DNA from: Cordylochernes scorpioides
Taxonomy: Eukaryota; Arthropoda; Arachnida; Pseudoscorpiones; Chernetidae
Assembly (NCBI GenBank): GCA_030710605.1
Contig: CP092863.1
Span: 136,529,456-136,593,455, forward strand
DNA: 64,000 bases
Direction: 5' to 3'
Part shown: positions 10,750 through 20,935 of the stretch, piece after piece
How positions within the stretch are numbered: position 1 is the first letter of the stretch
How the letters are laid out: each line of letters starts with the position of its first letter
Notes under the pieces: model-generated
The model's database searches: none
The model's input: the letters and a program-made list of their open reading frames with translations, nothing else
What the model was told of the DNA's origin: nothing
Made by a program: the position numbers and the translations under genes

Positions 10750-11740
10750 CTTGCACAATAAGTTCCTTTATTATAAAAAACAGCGAGAGCTTTCAAGCTT
10801 TCGCTCTTTAACAAGTGAAGTTACAATCAAGAGTGAGCATGGGGAGTGAAGGTAGTTTTTACCCTACCTGTCACTACTGTAATATACCGTCCAAGTCAGA
10901 AAGATTAATCTTCTAATCCCTCATATCCAAACATAAGAACAGTATCAACAGAATAACACATATATAATATAAAAACTACGAGCCCAAGATCACTCATAAT
11001 ACCAGCATACCACAAATACAGACCATACATTCAATCTAGAAAACCTGTCACTACTGTAATATACCGTCCAAGTCAGAAAGATTGATCTTCTAATCCCACA
11101 TATCCAAACATAAGAACAGTATCAACAGAATAACACATATACAATATAAAGACCCAAGAACACTCATAATACAAGCATATCACAAATACAGGTCATACAT
11201 TCAATCTAGAAAACCAGGTCACTACTGTAATATACCGTCCAAGTCAGAAATCCTCGAGTCCCTCATATCCAAACATAAGAACAGTATCAACAGAATAAAA
11301 TAACACATATACAATATAAAAACCAAAAACCCAAGAACACCCATAATACCAGCATATCACAAATACAGACCATACATTTAATCTAGAAAACCTGTCACTA
11401 CTGTAATATACCGTCCAAGTCAGAAATCTTCGAGTCCCTCATATCCAAACATAAGAACAGTAAAACAACAGCATAACACATATACAATATAAACACCAAG
11501 GGCCCAAGAACACTCATAATACCAGCATACCACAAATACAGACCATACCTGATATCAAAGAACAGTATCAACAGGAGACATCCCAGAACAATTCTGTCAT
11601 ACTCCAAATCAATATTAAACAGCCATCATTTAGTAAATCTCACCCTCCTTCCACGTGCTCATTCGCAGTTGTTACTTCGCCTGTTGAAGAGCTAGAACTC
11701 GAAAGCTCGCGCCGTTTTTGTAATAAAGAAACTTATTACG
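10750..11740. repeat. Tandem 173-177-bp repeat between inverted ends
   Basis: CACTACTGTAATATACCGTC recurs at about 10872, 11048, 11221 and 11397. The flanks (CTTTATTATAAAAAACAGCG at about 10770 and GTAATAAAGAAACTTATTAC at about 11720) are inverted relatives. The units include ACCATACATTCAATCTAGAA, resembling the 3' coding end of the Penelope-like fragment at 15629-16060, so I infer a Penelope-derived tandem array. Near 11684-11715 a degenerate hammerhead-like segment reads CTGTTGA ... GAAAGCTC. Confidence 0.65.
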
Positions 11741-11799
11741 TAAGGTTTTTATATATATTTTATAAAAATAAATAGAAATTTTCGTATATCTGAAAATTA

Positions 11800-12030
11800 A
11801 GACATTAAGACGCGAATGTTTCTTTTCACAAATAAATCAAACTACTACTGTCCTTACTGCGATTAAAATTTTTGGAAGGGCTTGGTTTATCAGTAGTGAA
11901 CCCTCCCAGCGGTTTCACCAATTTAATCTACCAGACCGCTTCTTTAGACCTCTAATACTGTATTGGATCATTCCACTTATATATGCTGCACTGAAGGGTG
12001 GTATCTTAGAAATGGTTAGAAAGAGATTGA
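11800..12030. repeat. Foldback family F6, one arm
   Basis: Core with TTGGTTTATCAGTAGTG ... CGGTTTCACCAA. On the minus strand the helix flanking the hammerhead-like segments is ACCAA/TTGGT, against GCCAG/CTGGC in other copies: both sides changed together. The core reads CTGATAA instead of CTGATGA, so this copy is probably inactive. Confidence 0.7.
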
Positions 12031-12179
12031 AACTTCTCTACTACAAAGATCATATAATATTAAATAAGGTTAAATACAATATATATATGAATAAATAAGA
12101 ATATATAATTATGAATATATGAGAGAGAATAAATAAATGCAAATATAAAAATAATTTATAAATATACATATAAAATATA

Positions 12180-12645
12180 TACAGTCTTCATAGGTGACGC
12201 CTACAGCGGGAAAGACTCCGCCACCGATGGACTGTGAGAGTTCATTCCCACAGAGTGGGCAGGTCGATGTGATGGCTGGTGTTACCCAACTCAAGACCAA
12301 GATGGTACTTGTAGATGGTAGCCTTCGCCACACTTGTTAGTTTCACTGCCTCGGGATGGAGGCCGACGCCGAAGAGCCAGGCCTACAGATCCAGGGGCAC
12401 TTCGCAGGAGGCGAACACCTCCCGGAGCAGGGGTCGCACGGCTCGGCAACTCCAATATCTGTGGTCAGCGACCCGTCGCTGGACCCACAGGCGGCACAGT
12501 TGGCACGCCTCGAGGCAGGATGGTCAGGATGTGGTTAGGGCGTGGAGAGCCAACCGTAGAGCGATGTCTGCGTCGTGCCCCGAGAACAGTTCCGACGCAG
12601 GTCAGCCCGGGGGATGGAGAGAGAGAATTGTAGCCAAATATTGAT
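12180..12645 (-). pseudogene. LINE ORF2 C-terminal fragment
   Basis: A GC-rich island. On the minus strand, CAACGSSDGSL and, after a one-base frameshift, DHRYWSCRAVRPLLREVF form a C-X2-C...H-X4-C knuckle typical of LINE reverse-transcriptase C-termini. Further stops occur (for example after CEVPLDL). It is decayed and has no partner domains nearby. Confidence 0.6.
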
Positions 12646-12715
12646 TCAACTTTCATTGATATTTTACGGTAACCAGAGCATCTTGTATTCAAATAAAGAG
12701 AGTTCAGATATATTG

Positions 12716-13090
12716 AGTAATTCGAAACTATTATAGACGTGTATGATTCTTTTTGAAATTAAACAATTTCTACCGCTCTTACTGCAATGGAAAAATTAAT
12801 GAGAGGGCCTGGCTCATCAGTGGTGAACACTCTCAGCGGTTTCGCCAGTTTTTAATCTACCATACCTCTGTTATATTGCATTTTTCGATCTTCCTTTTAT
12901 AGTGATACTGTTGCTAGACTCTTGGAATGGGTATTTTAGAAGAACTATGGACATAAGCTTTGAAGACAGTAGAATTACATACAATTAATTTTTCCATTAC
13001 AGTAATTCAATTTCAAAAAAAGAATCATGCGCGTCTAAAATAGTTTCGAATTTTAATAACAGATGGCGCGCTAATGCATCATAATCATAA
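12716..13090. repeat. Foldback family F6, full inverted copy
   Basis: The left arm starts near the AATTCGAAACTATT segment and the right arm ends in AACAGATGGCGCGCTAATGC. In the core the P1-like helix changed to GAGAGGG/CACTCTC. Compared with GGGAGGG/CCCTCCC this has one compensated pair and one new mismatch. Confidence 0.7.
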
Positions 13091-13333
13091 TGGATGTTTT
13101 CATCCATCTTGTGCAGTTTCCCATTTATCATCCTCACTCTCTCTCATCCATATTTATTTGTTTGATTTATCGATCTAATCTACTTTTTTATATCTTCTTC
13201 TCTTACCTATATACCGCTCCTGTTTATTAGGTTGCTATCAATCCATTGCCTCTTTCAATGACCGATTTCAATGACAGAATGCTATTGGTGTTTGTTATAT
13301 CGAATTTCTGTCTCTTTTGGTATATAATAAACT

Positions 13334-14216
13334 AGCGGACCCGCCCGGCTTCGCCCGGGTTTTACCCGAGTAAAAGTTTGTCTAACGAATCTCTCGATAA
13401 AGTGAATATTTTTTTCCCGGTCCCTTGAAAAATACTTGATAAGTTGAATAAAATCAATATTAATTGGTTCCCTCGGTAATTGGAAGTTAAAGGAATAGTA
13501 TCTTGCCTTGGAATTGTATCATTATTCTTGTATGGATGTACCCGGCTTCGCCCGGGTTTTACCCGAGTAAAGGTTTGTTTAACGAATATCTCGATAAAGT
13601 GAACTTTTTTCCCGGTCCCTTGAAAAATACTCGATAAGTTGAATAAAATCAATATTAATTGGTTCCCTCGGTAATTGGAAGTTAAAGGAATAGTATCTTG
13701 CCTTGGAATTGTATCATTATTCTTGTATGGATGTACCCGGCTTCGCCCGGGTTTTACCCGAGTAAAGGTTTGTTTAACGAATCTCTCGATAAAGTGAACA
13801 TTTTTTCCCGGTCCCTTGAAAAAATACTCGATAAGTAGAATAAAATCAATATTAATTGGTTCCCTCGGTAATTGGAAGTTAAAGGAATAGTATCTTGCCT
13901 TTGAATTGTATCATTATTCTTGTCTCAAATAAATTGCCGTGTCATCCTGAATTTTGTCTTTCCTAATTTTCTACATTACAAAATCATCGTATCATCATGA
14001 TAATATTTAGAGCAGATTGTTGAATTATAACAGATAAATTAGAATAATTATCTTGATTATTTCTAGGCGAAAAGTTATTTCAAAAATTTTATTTGCTAGA
14101 AACCTTCCCAGTACTATACTAAATAACTTCCCAAAGTTTCATGGCGATCCAATGAGTGGTTTGGTCAGGCATAAAGGACAAACAAACAGACATACATTCA
14201 TTTTTATATATATAAG
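13334..14216 (+). mobile_element. LINE-like 3' end with triplicated unit
   Basis: Three tandem units of about 190-200 bp each begin CCCGGCTTCGCCCGGGTTTT. The last continues into a tail with CCCAAAGTTTCATGGCGATC, GGACAAACAGACATACATTC and a short TATATA repeat. This pattern is common at 3' ends of RTE-like LINEs and their SINE partners. No coding sequence is left. Confidence 0.65.
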
Positions 14217-14466
14217 ATATATTAACAGTAATTAAACGTAACAGTAAGAAAATGTTGATTTTAAAATATTTTAATTTTAAAATATTTTAATTTTTTCATA
14301 TTTTAAATATGTAAATAGAGTCTCTTAAGAAAGACCACCTAAAAACATGAATCAACTTGTTTCTCCTGTTGGTGGTCTCTCATTGAAGATTCTAATTGCT
14401 ATTAAAGAATCTCTAATAGACCTTTAATAAGAGACTGCCTCTTGGAGAGACGGTGTAGCTACGAAA

Positions 14467-14955
14467 TGGATATTCCCGGCTTCGCCCGGATTTTACCCGA
14501 GTAAAGGTTTGTCTAACGAATCTCTCGATAAAGTGAACATTTTTTCCCGGTCCCTTGAAAAATACTCGATAAGTTGAATAAAATCATTATTAATTGGTTC
14601 CCTCCGTAATTGGAAGTTAAAGGAATAGTATCTTGCCTTGGAATTGTATCATTATTCTTGTCTCAAATAAATTGCCGTGTCATCCTGAATTTTGTCTTTC
14701 CTAATTTTCTACATTACAAAATCATCGTATCATCATGATAATATTTAGAGCAGATTGTTGAATTATAACAGATAAATTAGAATATTTATCTTGATTATAT
14801 CTAGGCGAAAAGTTATTTCAAAAATTTTATTTGCTAGAAACCTTCCCAGTACTATACTAAATAACTTCCCAAAGTTTCATGGCGATCCAATGAGTGGTTT
14901 GGTCAGGCATAAAGGACAAACAGACATACATTCATTTTTATATATATAGATATAA
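14467..14955 (+). mobile_element. LINE-like 3' end, single-unit copy
   Basis: The same family as 13334-14216 with one GGCTTCGCCCGGATTTTACC unit and the same tail. The two copies are nearly identical over the shared part, indicating recent activity. Confidence 0.65.
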
Positions 14956-15021
14956 AGGTTACCTGGCCGGCATTCATATTTATATTAAAATAGACACTTC
15001 GGCTAGTTAAAGTTTTTTATT

Positions 15022-15064
15022 TTCTCAACGTTTCGACAAAAATCTATTGTCTTCGTCAGGAGAA
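15022..15064 (-). ncRNA. Hammerhead ribozyme, family F3
   Basis: Read on the minus strand: stem I UUCUC (15060-15064) pairs with GAGAA (15022-15026). The core is CUGACGA (15053-15059). Stem II is GACAA/UUGUC with a 7-nt loop and one extra A before it. The second core segment is GAAA, followed by a palindromic ACGU stem III and a GUU cleavage triplet. Stem III has no loop, so folding may need two RNA copies. Known hammerheads of Penelope-like elements share this minimal stem III. Confidence 0.75.
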
Positions 15065-15179
15065 GTAAATAAAACATTTGGCAAGGCGTTAAACATTGTT
15101 CTGAGGTTGCAAGGGCGTTCTCGCGTGATTTTTCGAATTTAGTACAACATCTTCTAATCCATTTATTTATGAAGCCAAA

Positions 15180-15422
15180 TAGCGAAAAAAGGCACAAAAG
15201 AAACCACAGAAAATGAACTTACTTTTAAAGAAATAGAAACAATAGCCAAAACAAAAATAAACAAGAACTGGAGGATCCCACCTAAGCACAGCTGGTACAG
15301 TGGAGTGAACCCAGGAGGAGCTCTGAACATCAGAAATAGACAGCATCAAGCAACACTAACAAGATTTAGAACAGGCCATCTCAAGCCATTGAAGATAGAA
15401 AATAAAAACAAAATTTATCCCA
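15180..15422 (+). pseudogene. LINE ORF2 C-terminal part, 5' of nested insertion
   Basis: Reads TENELTFKEIETIAK ... PPKHSWYSGVNPGGAL ... RFRTGHLKPLKIENK, the region just before the terminal Cys/His motif of Jockey-like or related LINE polyproteins. The frame is open up to the insertion point and resumes at 16379. Confidence 0.75.
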
Positions 15423-15501
15423 ATTAAGTAGAACTGCTCTTCACTGAAGGTTAACAACGAGTTTACAAAGTGGGAAGAGGAGCTTCTTTTTATTAGCATG
15501 C

Positions 15502-15538
15502 ACACAAGCTTTCGGACCTATCGTCCTTCATCAGGTAA
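15502..15538 (-). ncRNA. Candidate hammerhead, family F4, left arm
   Basis: On the minus strand: CUGAUGA (15528-15534), stem II GGAC/GUCC with a GAUAG loop, GAAA, palindromic AGCU and a CUU triplet. Stem I is weak (about three pairs including one G-U), so activity is doubtful. Confidence 0.5.
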
Positions 15539-15628
15539 GAGCAATAAACGCGCTACCCCGACCCCCTTCATTCTTAAACACATGCATGACCCTCACCACA
15601 ACAGTGCTCCAGCTATACACAGAAATAT

Positions 15629-16054
15629 TTGCTCCCTTCCTTTTTGCCCCAGTCTATCACCATAGCCAGGTTTTTAAGACAACATGGCATTACAACATAC
15701 TTCCAGAACCCACCTAACATCGCCACACTAATCCGACACCCCCATTACCAGATCTTCCCTTCATGCGAGTTCTCTCCGTTCTGGTGGTGCTGTCTATTCC
15801 GTCTCTTGCGACCAATGCAATGCCACTTATGTCGGGGAGACGGGTAGATCCGTCGCCATCAGAATGGTTGAGCATTCCAGAAACATCTCTAATAAAAACC
15901 TAAATTCCCCTATTTACAGTCACTCTATGCAAACCGGCCATACATTCAATCTAACAAAGCCATCCATTCTATACAACAATATCAATAATAAGTACCAAAG
16001 ACTTTTACTAGAGGCATTTGTGTCAATAAAACAAACAGCATCAACAGGCATATA
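15629..16054 (+). pseudogene. Penelope-like GIY-YIG endonuclease fragment
   Basis: The first frame (from about 15629) has a PPNIATLIRHPHYQIFPSCE segment. After a frameshift near 15775 the protein continues as GGAVYSVSCDQCNATYVGETGR, the Y-V-G part of the GIY-YIG motif with an upstream Cys pair. It then runs through EHSRNISN, QTGHTFNL and KQTASTG to a stop near 16052. This matches the C-terminal endonuclease of Penelope-like elements. The catalytic reverse transcriptase is missing and the frame is broken, so it is a relic. Confidence 0.75.
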
Positions 16055-16293
16055 GATATACCAGAACAATACCATATGTTATGTGAATAGCCATAGGTTG
16101 CATTTACCTGCCCTTGATTTACACCATTCATAGTGCATATGTACTTAGTCCAGATTTATTAGCATTTAATCCCTATAATCTTTTTAGCATATTTGGTTCT
16201 TATTTTTATCTTTAAATACTTTTATCTTTTGCAGTTATGTAAATTTTCTTTCAGCTTTGTGTATATATAGATCCTCAGCGCGTTTATTGCTCT

Positions 16294-16329
16294 TACCTGA
16301 TGAAGGACGATAGGTCCGAAAGCTTGTGT
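16294..16329 (+). ncRNA. Candidate hammerhead, family F4, right arm
   Basis: CTGATGA at 16297-16303, stem II GGAC (16305-16308)/GTCC (16314-16317), GAAA at 16318-16321, then GCTT. It mirrors the copy in the left arm of the same element. Stem I is short, as there. Confidence 0.5.
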
Positions 16330-16378
16330 GCATGCTAATAAAAAGAAGCTCCTCTTCCCACTTTGTAAACTCGTTGTT

Positions 16379-16558
16379 AAAATTTATCCCACTTGCCCAA
16401 AATGTAGTTTGGTACCTGCAGCTCCAGAACACATTTTGGCTTGCATTAGATGCACTAAACAGGACCTTTGGGAGAAGCCGCTGCTCATCATAAAACAGCT
16501 CGAGGAGCATGAACTCATGTAATCTTTACACAAGGGGATAAGAAACAACAACAACAAC
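16379..16558 (+). pseudogene. LINE ORF2 C-terminus, 3' of nested insertion
   Basis: Continues the LINE frame: KIYPTCPKCSLVPAAPEHIL, then ACIRCTKQDLWEKPLLI and a stop at 16520-16522. CPKC...PEHIL-x-C is a known closing motif of LINE polyproteins. The element ends in an (AAC)n tail near 16540-16558. Removing 15423-16391 restores one continuous frame. Confidence 0.8.
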
Positions 16559-16794
16559 ATGAAGCCAACTGGATATTTGGATTGTTCTAACTCCGCTCTA
16601 ATTTTCTTCATCACTTTTTTTATAAATATCTTGGTCTGTACATATCTGTTTGGCTCTTTGTATAGTTATTTGGTATAGTTCCTCTATGTATAATTTTCAT
16701 GGGAGGTCTCTAGATCGGTTCCCATGTTTTCTAACACTAATTTAGATATAAGAAATAAAAAAAAATGTACGAGTTTTTCGTTTACGAATTAAAA

Positions 16795-16925
16795 AAAACT
16801 TTATAATTCTTTAAAATAAAAATTACTTTGGCCAGAAAATTGTTTTTTATTCTTTCAACCTTTCGACTAAATATTTTTATCATCGTTAGAATAAAATAAA
16901 AATTAAATGATTTGACAAGGTGTTA
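16795..16925 (-). repeat. Degenerate F3 hammerhead-bearing repeat
   Basis: The minus strand has CUAACGA (a changed core), GAAA and GGUU followed by GAAAGAA, aligning with the F3 copy at 15022-15064. The core substitution G to A should abolish cleavage. Confidence 0.45.
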
Positions 16926-17189
16926 AAAAGATCAGAGAGAGGCCCGAAAATGAATGTAGCAAGCAGACAAGCCTCAATAAACTATAGCAAAGTACCAAGG
17001 TCCTGCACGCCACAAAGGTTGTACAAAAAAAGTTAGATTCCCCAGGCCAGGGAAGATAAAAGAGAGAGACAGGTGTAAAAGGAAAACAACATCAATGAAT
17101 TTATATAGGGAAAGCCGCGACATCTGGCTGTCGACTTTACAGAGTAGTGTGTTATAAAAATATGATTAAAAAAAATGAAATAAAATTCT

Positions 17190-17940
17190 TTTATATAGCA
17201 TATATATGGTAATTTAAACCAACAACCCTATATTGTATGATACTTATAACAAGATTGTCATGTTGTATATAGAAAAACATATATAAATAATTATACGCAT
17301 GATTGACCTGTGTCATTGCATCACCATATGTAATGTACTTTGTACAAACTGAGGATAAATAAATAAAACTATGTAATAGATTAAGAGCTGAGTTAAAGCA
17401 AGATTGAGAAGTTCAAAAACGTCTAAAATCGAGATAGAAATTCAACAACCCTAAAGAGGAATTTGGCAAGTCGTTGCCATCAAGGTCAAAGGGTGCAGAA
17501 TAGCGCAGACGCCCCCACGCCCTTTGGACCTGTTCAAAGCTCAAATTCTCGCATGTCTCCCTCCTCGGCAAAAGGTATATAAAACCTCTGTTTTAGCCGA
17601 ACTTAGACAGTCACTTCACCATCGGCGCGAGCCCTTGTCGGTTGTAGCCAGGACCACCTCATCGACCATGTAAAACAGTAAGACTCTTCTAACTCCATCT
17701 TGCTCTTAGCTCGACTCCTATCTGTTCACGGAACTTTCCTACTACAACTGTGTCTCTTCGTTTCTTGTGTGTGGACATTCCCAAGCTTTCCACTCTGCCT
17801 CGACCACGACTGCCTGTACTCTGTGAGAACTGTTAAAGGTCCTCCAAGGTGCAGAGAGGTACTGGAAAACTATCCACGCCCTGACTGTCCCTCTCGGTTA
17901 CTACTGGTTTGACCTTCGGTTACCACATATATATGTTATA
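17190..17940 (+). repeat. LTR-like repeat with TATA box
   Basis: A repeat also found at 57235-57935 (direct) and 57940-58735 (inverted). It contains a TATA box (GGTATATAAAACC, about 17574-17586) followed by about 60 bp of GC-richer leader. It also has an ATG-TAA with a possible short intron (GTAAGA ... CTCTTAG) before a 70-codon frame, the SFPLCLDHDCLYSVRTVKG segment, shared by the copies. The class is undetermined; an LTR or 5' region of a retroelement is my inference. Confidence 0.6.
17700..17911 (+). CDS. Unrecognised repeat-borne frame
   Basis: A short frame with a hydrophobic start (LLQLCLFVSCVWTF) and FPLCLDHDCLYSVRTVKG, then GPPRCREVLENY. I do not recognise it. The inverted relative at 57955-58272 encodes the same block and continues with RLPQLIAKVDEVLQQANQN, a probable coiled-coil or amphipathic segment. 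Conservation between copies suggests it was once coding. Confidence 0.4.
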
Positions 17941-18455
17941 TAAAAATATTATTTTATTTAAAATTATATTTCACAGATTAAACTATTCTGTTAAGTCTAC
18001 CACCAGATGTCGCGACTTCCCTTTATATAAACTATTGTTGTTGTTTCCCGATGGCCGGCTCAAACCTTTTGTAATTATGTGAATAAGTCTTTCTTTTTTT
18101 TTATTCTTGCGCCTTAAGTCAGGTAGTACTTTATCAAATTATGTATTTATGTTTCATAAGCTTAATTAAAGCTATTTCTGATCAAAACTATTTTTTATTT
18201 TCAAGATTTTCCTCGATTGCATACCAAAAACAGCAGAAATAATTTTTCCTAATATATATATGAAAAAACAATAGAAAAAAATAAAAGATAAGTGGGTCAG
18301 GTGTTGATATTAAAAATAAAAAAGGCATCTCCTGACCACATGTGCTTTTTAGATGGCAGAGCGACATCTAGTGGAGCAAAAATAAACTAAACGTTTATTT
18401 AGCTTGCTCCGTGATATTTGGCCAACCCAATTTCTTGATTTATCAAGAAAAGCCA

Positions 18456-18497
18456 TCCACGAACGCGTTTCGCGCTGTTGGCGCTCGTCAGCGTGGA
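18456..18497 (-). ncRNA. Hammerhead ribozyme, family F1 (copy 1)
   Basis: A 42-nt minus-strand motif. Stem I is UCCACG (18492-18497) with CGUGGA (18456-18461), 6 bp. The core is CUGACGA. Stem II is GCGC/GCGC with loop CAACA. Then come GAAA, a minimal stem III inside ACGCGU, and cleavage triplet GUU. All universally required core nucleotides are present. Confidence 0.85.
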
Positions 18498-18970
18498 GAA
18501 GGCTGTAACCACTGCGACCAAAAAATATTTTTGGTCCCAATGGCTTCCCGAGAAATCAGAAAATGGGTATTTAAGGCCAAATTTGCGTAAAGACGCTTAA
18601 CACATGAAAAACAATAGAAAAAATAAAAGATAAGTGGGTCAGGTGTTGATATTAAAAATAAAAAAGGCATCTCCTGACCACGAGCACATGTGCTTTTTAG
18701 TTGGCAGAGCGCCATCTAGTGGAGCAAAAATAAACTAAAAATCTCCACTAGATGGCGCTCTGCCATCTAAAAAGCACATGTGCTCGTGGTCAGGAGATGC
18801 CTTTTTTATTTTTAATATCAACACCTGACCCACTTATCTTTTATTTTTTCTATTGTTTTTTCATGTGTTAAGCGTCTTTACGCAAATTTGGCCTTAAATA
18901 CCCTTTTTCTGATTTCTCGGGAAGCCATTGGAACCAAAAATATTTTTTGGTCGCAGTGGTTACAGCCTTC

Positions 18971-19012
18971 TCCACGCTGACGAGCGCCAACAGCGCGAAA
19001 CGCGTTCGTGGA
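18971..19012 (+). ncRNA. Hammerhead ribozyme, family F1 (copy 2)
   Basis: Same 42-nt design on the plus strand: TCCACG at 18971-18976, CTGACGA, GCGC-CAACA-GCGC, GAAA, ACGCGT-type stem III with a GTT triplet, CGTGGA ending at 19012. It is identical to copy 1 in core and stems. Confidence 0.85.
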
Positions 19013-19375
19013 TGGCTTTTCTTGATAAATCAAGAAATTGGGTTGGCCAAATATCACGGAGCAAGCTAAATAAACGTTTAGTTTATTTTTGCTCCACTAG
19101 ATGGCGCTCTGCCATCTAAAAAGCACATGTGCTCGTGGTCAGGAGATGCCTTTTTTTATTTTTAATATATATATATGAAAAAACAATAGAAAAAATAAAA
19201 GATAAGTGGGTCAGGTGTTGATATTAAAAATAAAGAAGGCATCTCCTGACCACGAGCACATGTGCTTTTTAGATGGCAGAGCGCCATCTAGTGGAGCAAG
19301 AATAAACTAAACGTTTATTTAGCTTGCTCCGTGATATTTGGCCAACCCAATTTCTTGATAAATCAAGAAAAGCCA

Positions 19376-19417
19376 TCCACGAACGCGTTTCGCGCTGTTG
19401 GCGCTCGTCAGCGTGGA
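19376..19417 (-). ncRNA. Hammerhead ribozyme, family F1 (copy 3)
   Basis: Minus-strand copy with the same stems, loop and GUU triplet as copies 1 and 2, complete and unmutated. Confidence 0.85.
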
Positions 19418-19801
19418 GTAGGCTGTAACCACTGCGACCAAAAATATTTTTTTGGTCCCAATGGCTTCCCGAGAAATCAAGAAATGGGTATTTAAGGCCA
19501 AATTTGCGTAAAGAATATTTGAGTTGGCCAAATAACACGGAGCAAGCTAAATAAACGTTTAGTTTATTCTTGCTCCACTAGATGGCGCTCTGCCATCTAA
19601 AAAGCACATGTGCTCGTGGTCAGGAGATGCCTTCTTTATTTTTAATATCAACACCTGACCCACTCATCTTTTATTTTTTCTATTGTTTTTTCATGTGTTA
19701 AGCGTCTTTACGCAAATTTGGCCTTGAATACCCATTTCTTGATTTCTCGGGAAGCCATTGGGACCAAAAAAATATATTTAGTCGCAGTGGTTACAGCCTA
19801 C

Positions 19802-19843
19802 TCCACGCTGACGAGCGCCAACAGCGCGAAACGCGCTCGTGGA
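19802..19843 (+). ncRNA. Hammerhead, family F1, mutated at cleavage site
   Basis: As copies 1-3, but the cleavage triplet reads GCU instead of GUU. The U that pairs with the last A of GAAA is replaced by C, so this copy is predicted to be inactive or very slow. Confidence 0.7.
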
Positions 19844-20289
19844 TGGCTTTTCTTGATTTATCAAGAAATTGGGTTGGCCAAATATCACGGAGCAAGCTAA
19901 ACAAGCGTTTAGTTTATTCTTGCTCCACTAGATGGCGCTCTGCCATCTAAAAAGCACATGTGCTCGTGGTCAGGAGATGCCTTCTTTATTTTCAATATAT
20001 ATATATATATTTATTTTGAAAATAGAGCAATCCATAAATAAATCTTTAATTAAAAAGGCATATTGGTAAAAAATATGATATTTTGATCCAATATATGCCT
20101 TTTTAATTGAAAAAAAATACATATATATTTATTAAAATAAAGAAGGCATTTACTGACCACGAGCATAAAGATTTCCTTTCTAGATTTCCAGAGTTTCAAA
20201 AGAATAGTTTGGAATATAATGACGGGAGTGGTAAAATTTTACTCTTAAATACTTCCATCATTGACCATGTTCTTGTGGCTCATTAAACA

Positions 20290-20502
20290 CATTTAGACAG
20301 AACTTTATTCAAATTGTATAAAATTATTGAGACAGAGGAGTTACCCTCAAGTCCCAATGATGATCTCATTCCTTATTTAAAAAGGATTGATGACTTCACC
20401 ATTCTCCAGAAGTGTATTTTTCTTGAGAATAGAATGGTCATTCCAAAATGTCTACATGAAAAGGTACTTCAATTATTACATGAGAGCCATCTTTATTTTT
20501 AA
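20290..20502 (+). pseudogene. Gypsy-type integrase N-terminal fragment
   Basis: Encodes RIDDFTILQKCIFLENRMVI then PKCLHEKVLQLLHESH, which matches the H2C2 zinc-binding start of Gypsy-family integrases (the pattern NR-V-I-P-x-x-L-x-x-x-V-L-x-x-L-H-x-x-H). It breaks off exactly where an F1-type repeat tail resumes (AACCTGACCCACTTATCTT at about 20501). Only a fragment is present. Confidence 0.65.
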
Positions 20503-20935
20503 ACCTGACCCACTTATCTTTTTTTTTTCTATTATTATTTTTTTCATATAGATATGAAGCATTCTCTCCTCTCTCAAAAAAAAATTGCAAGTTCTTTAAT
20601 TTAATCATTTCAATTTTATTTCTTCTTTGAATGAGACGTCAGATTCTGACAGAAATTCTATCCCCACGAGAAAACGTCAGGAATGGCGGCGACAAGTTGA
20701 AAAAGTTTGAAAACTCGTCACCATTTTTTTTTTCATGACTTTCCTTTTCTTTCTGAGTGTTATAGAACTCACCAACCTTCAAACTTAAAAATTCTGGAAT
20801 CTTCATTCTGGAATTCTTCAAAATCCATTAAAACCATATATTTGTGGCTTATCTATCCCATATAGCGTAAAGGTGGACATAGAAAATGAGCTACAACATC
20901 AGTTTTGGAAAATTCAGACAAAAGCCATGGTTTCG

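Larger units (their letters stand above)
15423..16378 (+). mobile_element. Penelope-like element insertion, 13-bp TSD
   Basis: A 956-bp insertion in a LINE. The 13-bp target duplication AAAATTTATCCCA occurs at 15410-15422 and 16379-16391. Terminal regions are inverted copies (about 15449-15550 and 16280-16378). Internally, positions 15810-16054 encode the GIY-YIG endonuclease that marks Penelope-like elements: YSVSCDQCNATYVGETGR followed by VAIRMVEHSRN. The frame breaks upstream near the CEFSPF segment, and the reverse-transcriptase domain is absent (5' truncation). Each terminal arm carries a hammerhead-like motif. Confidence 0.8.
18269..20000. repeat. Cluster of F1 ribozyme foldback repeats
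   Basis: At least four units in alternating orientation. Each is framed by AAGGCATCTCCTGACC ... and GATGGCAGAGCGCCATCTAG, with AACCCAATTTCTTGAT arms and a central hammerhead. Adjacent units are inverted relative to each other, so very long hairpins are possible. Units differ at few sites. Confidence 0.9.

Noticed and set aside
12315..12644. Plus-strand GC-rich frames of 60-109 residues
   Set aside because: They overlap one another in three frames and are opposite the LINE C-terminal fragment on the minus strand.
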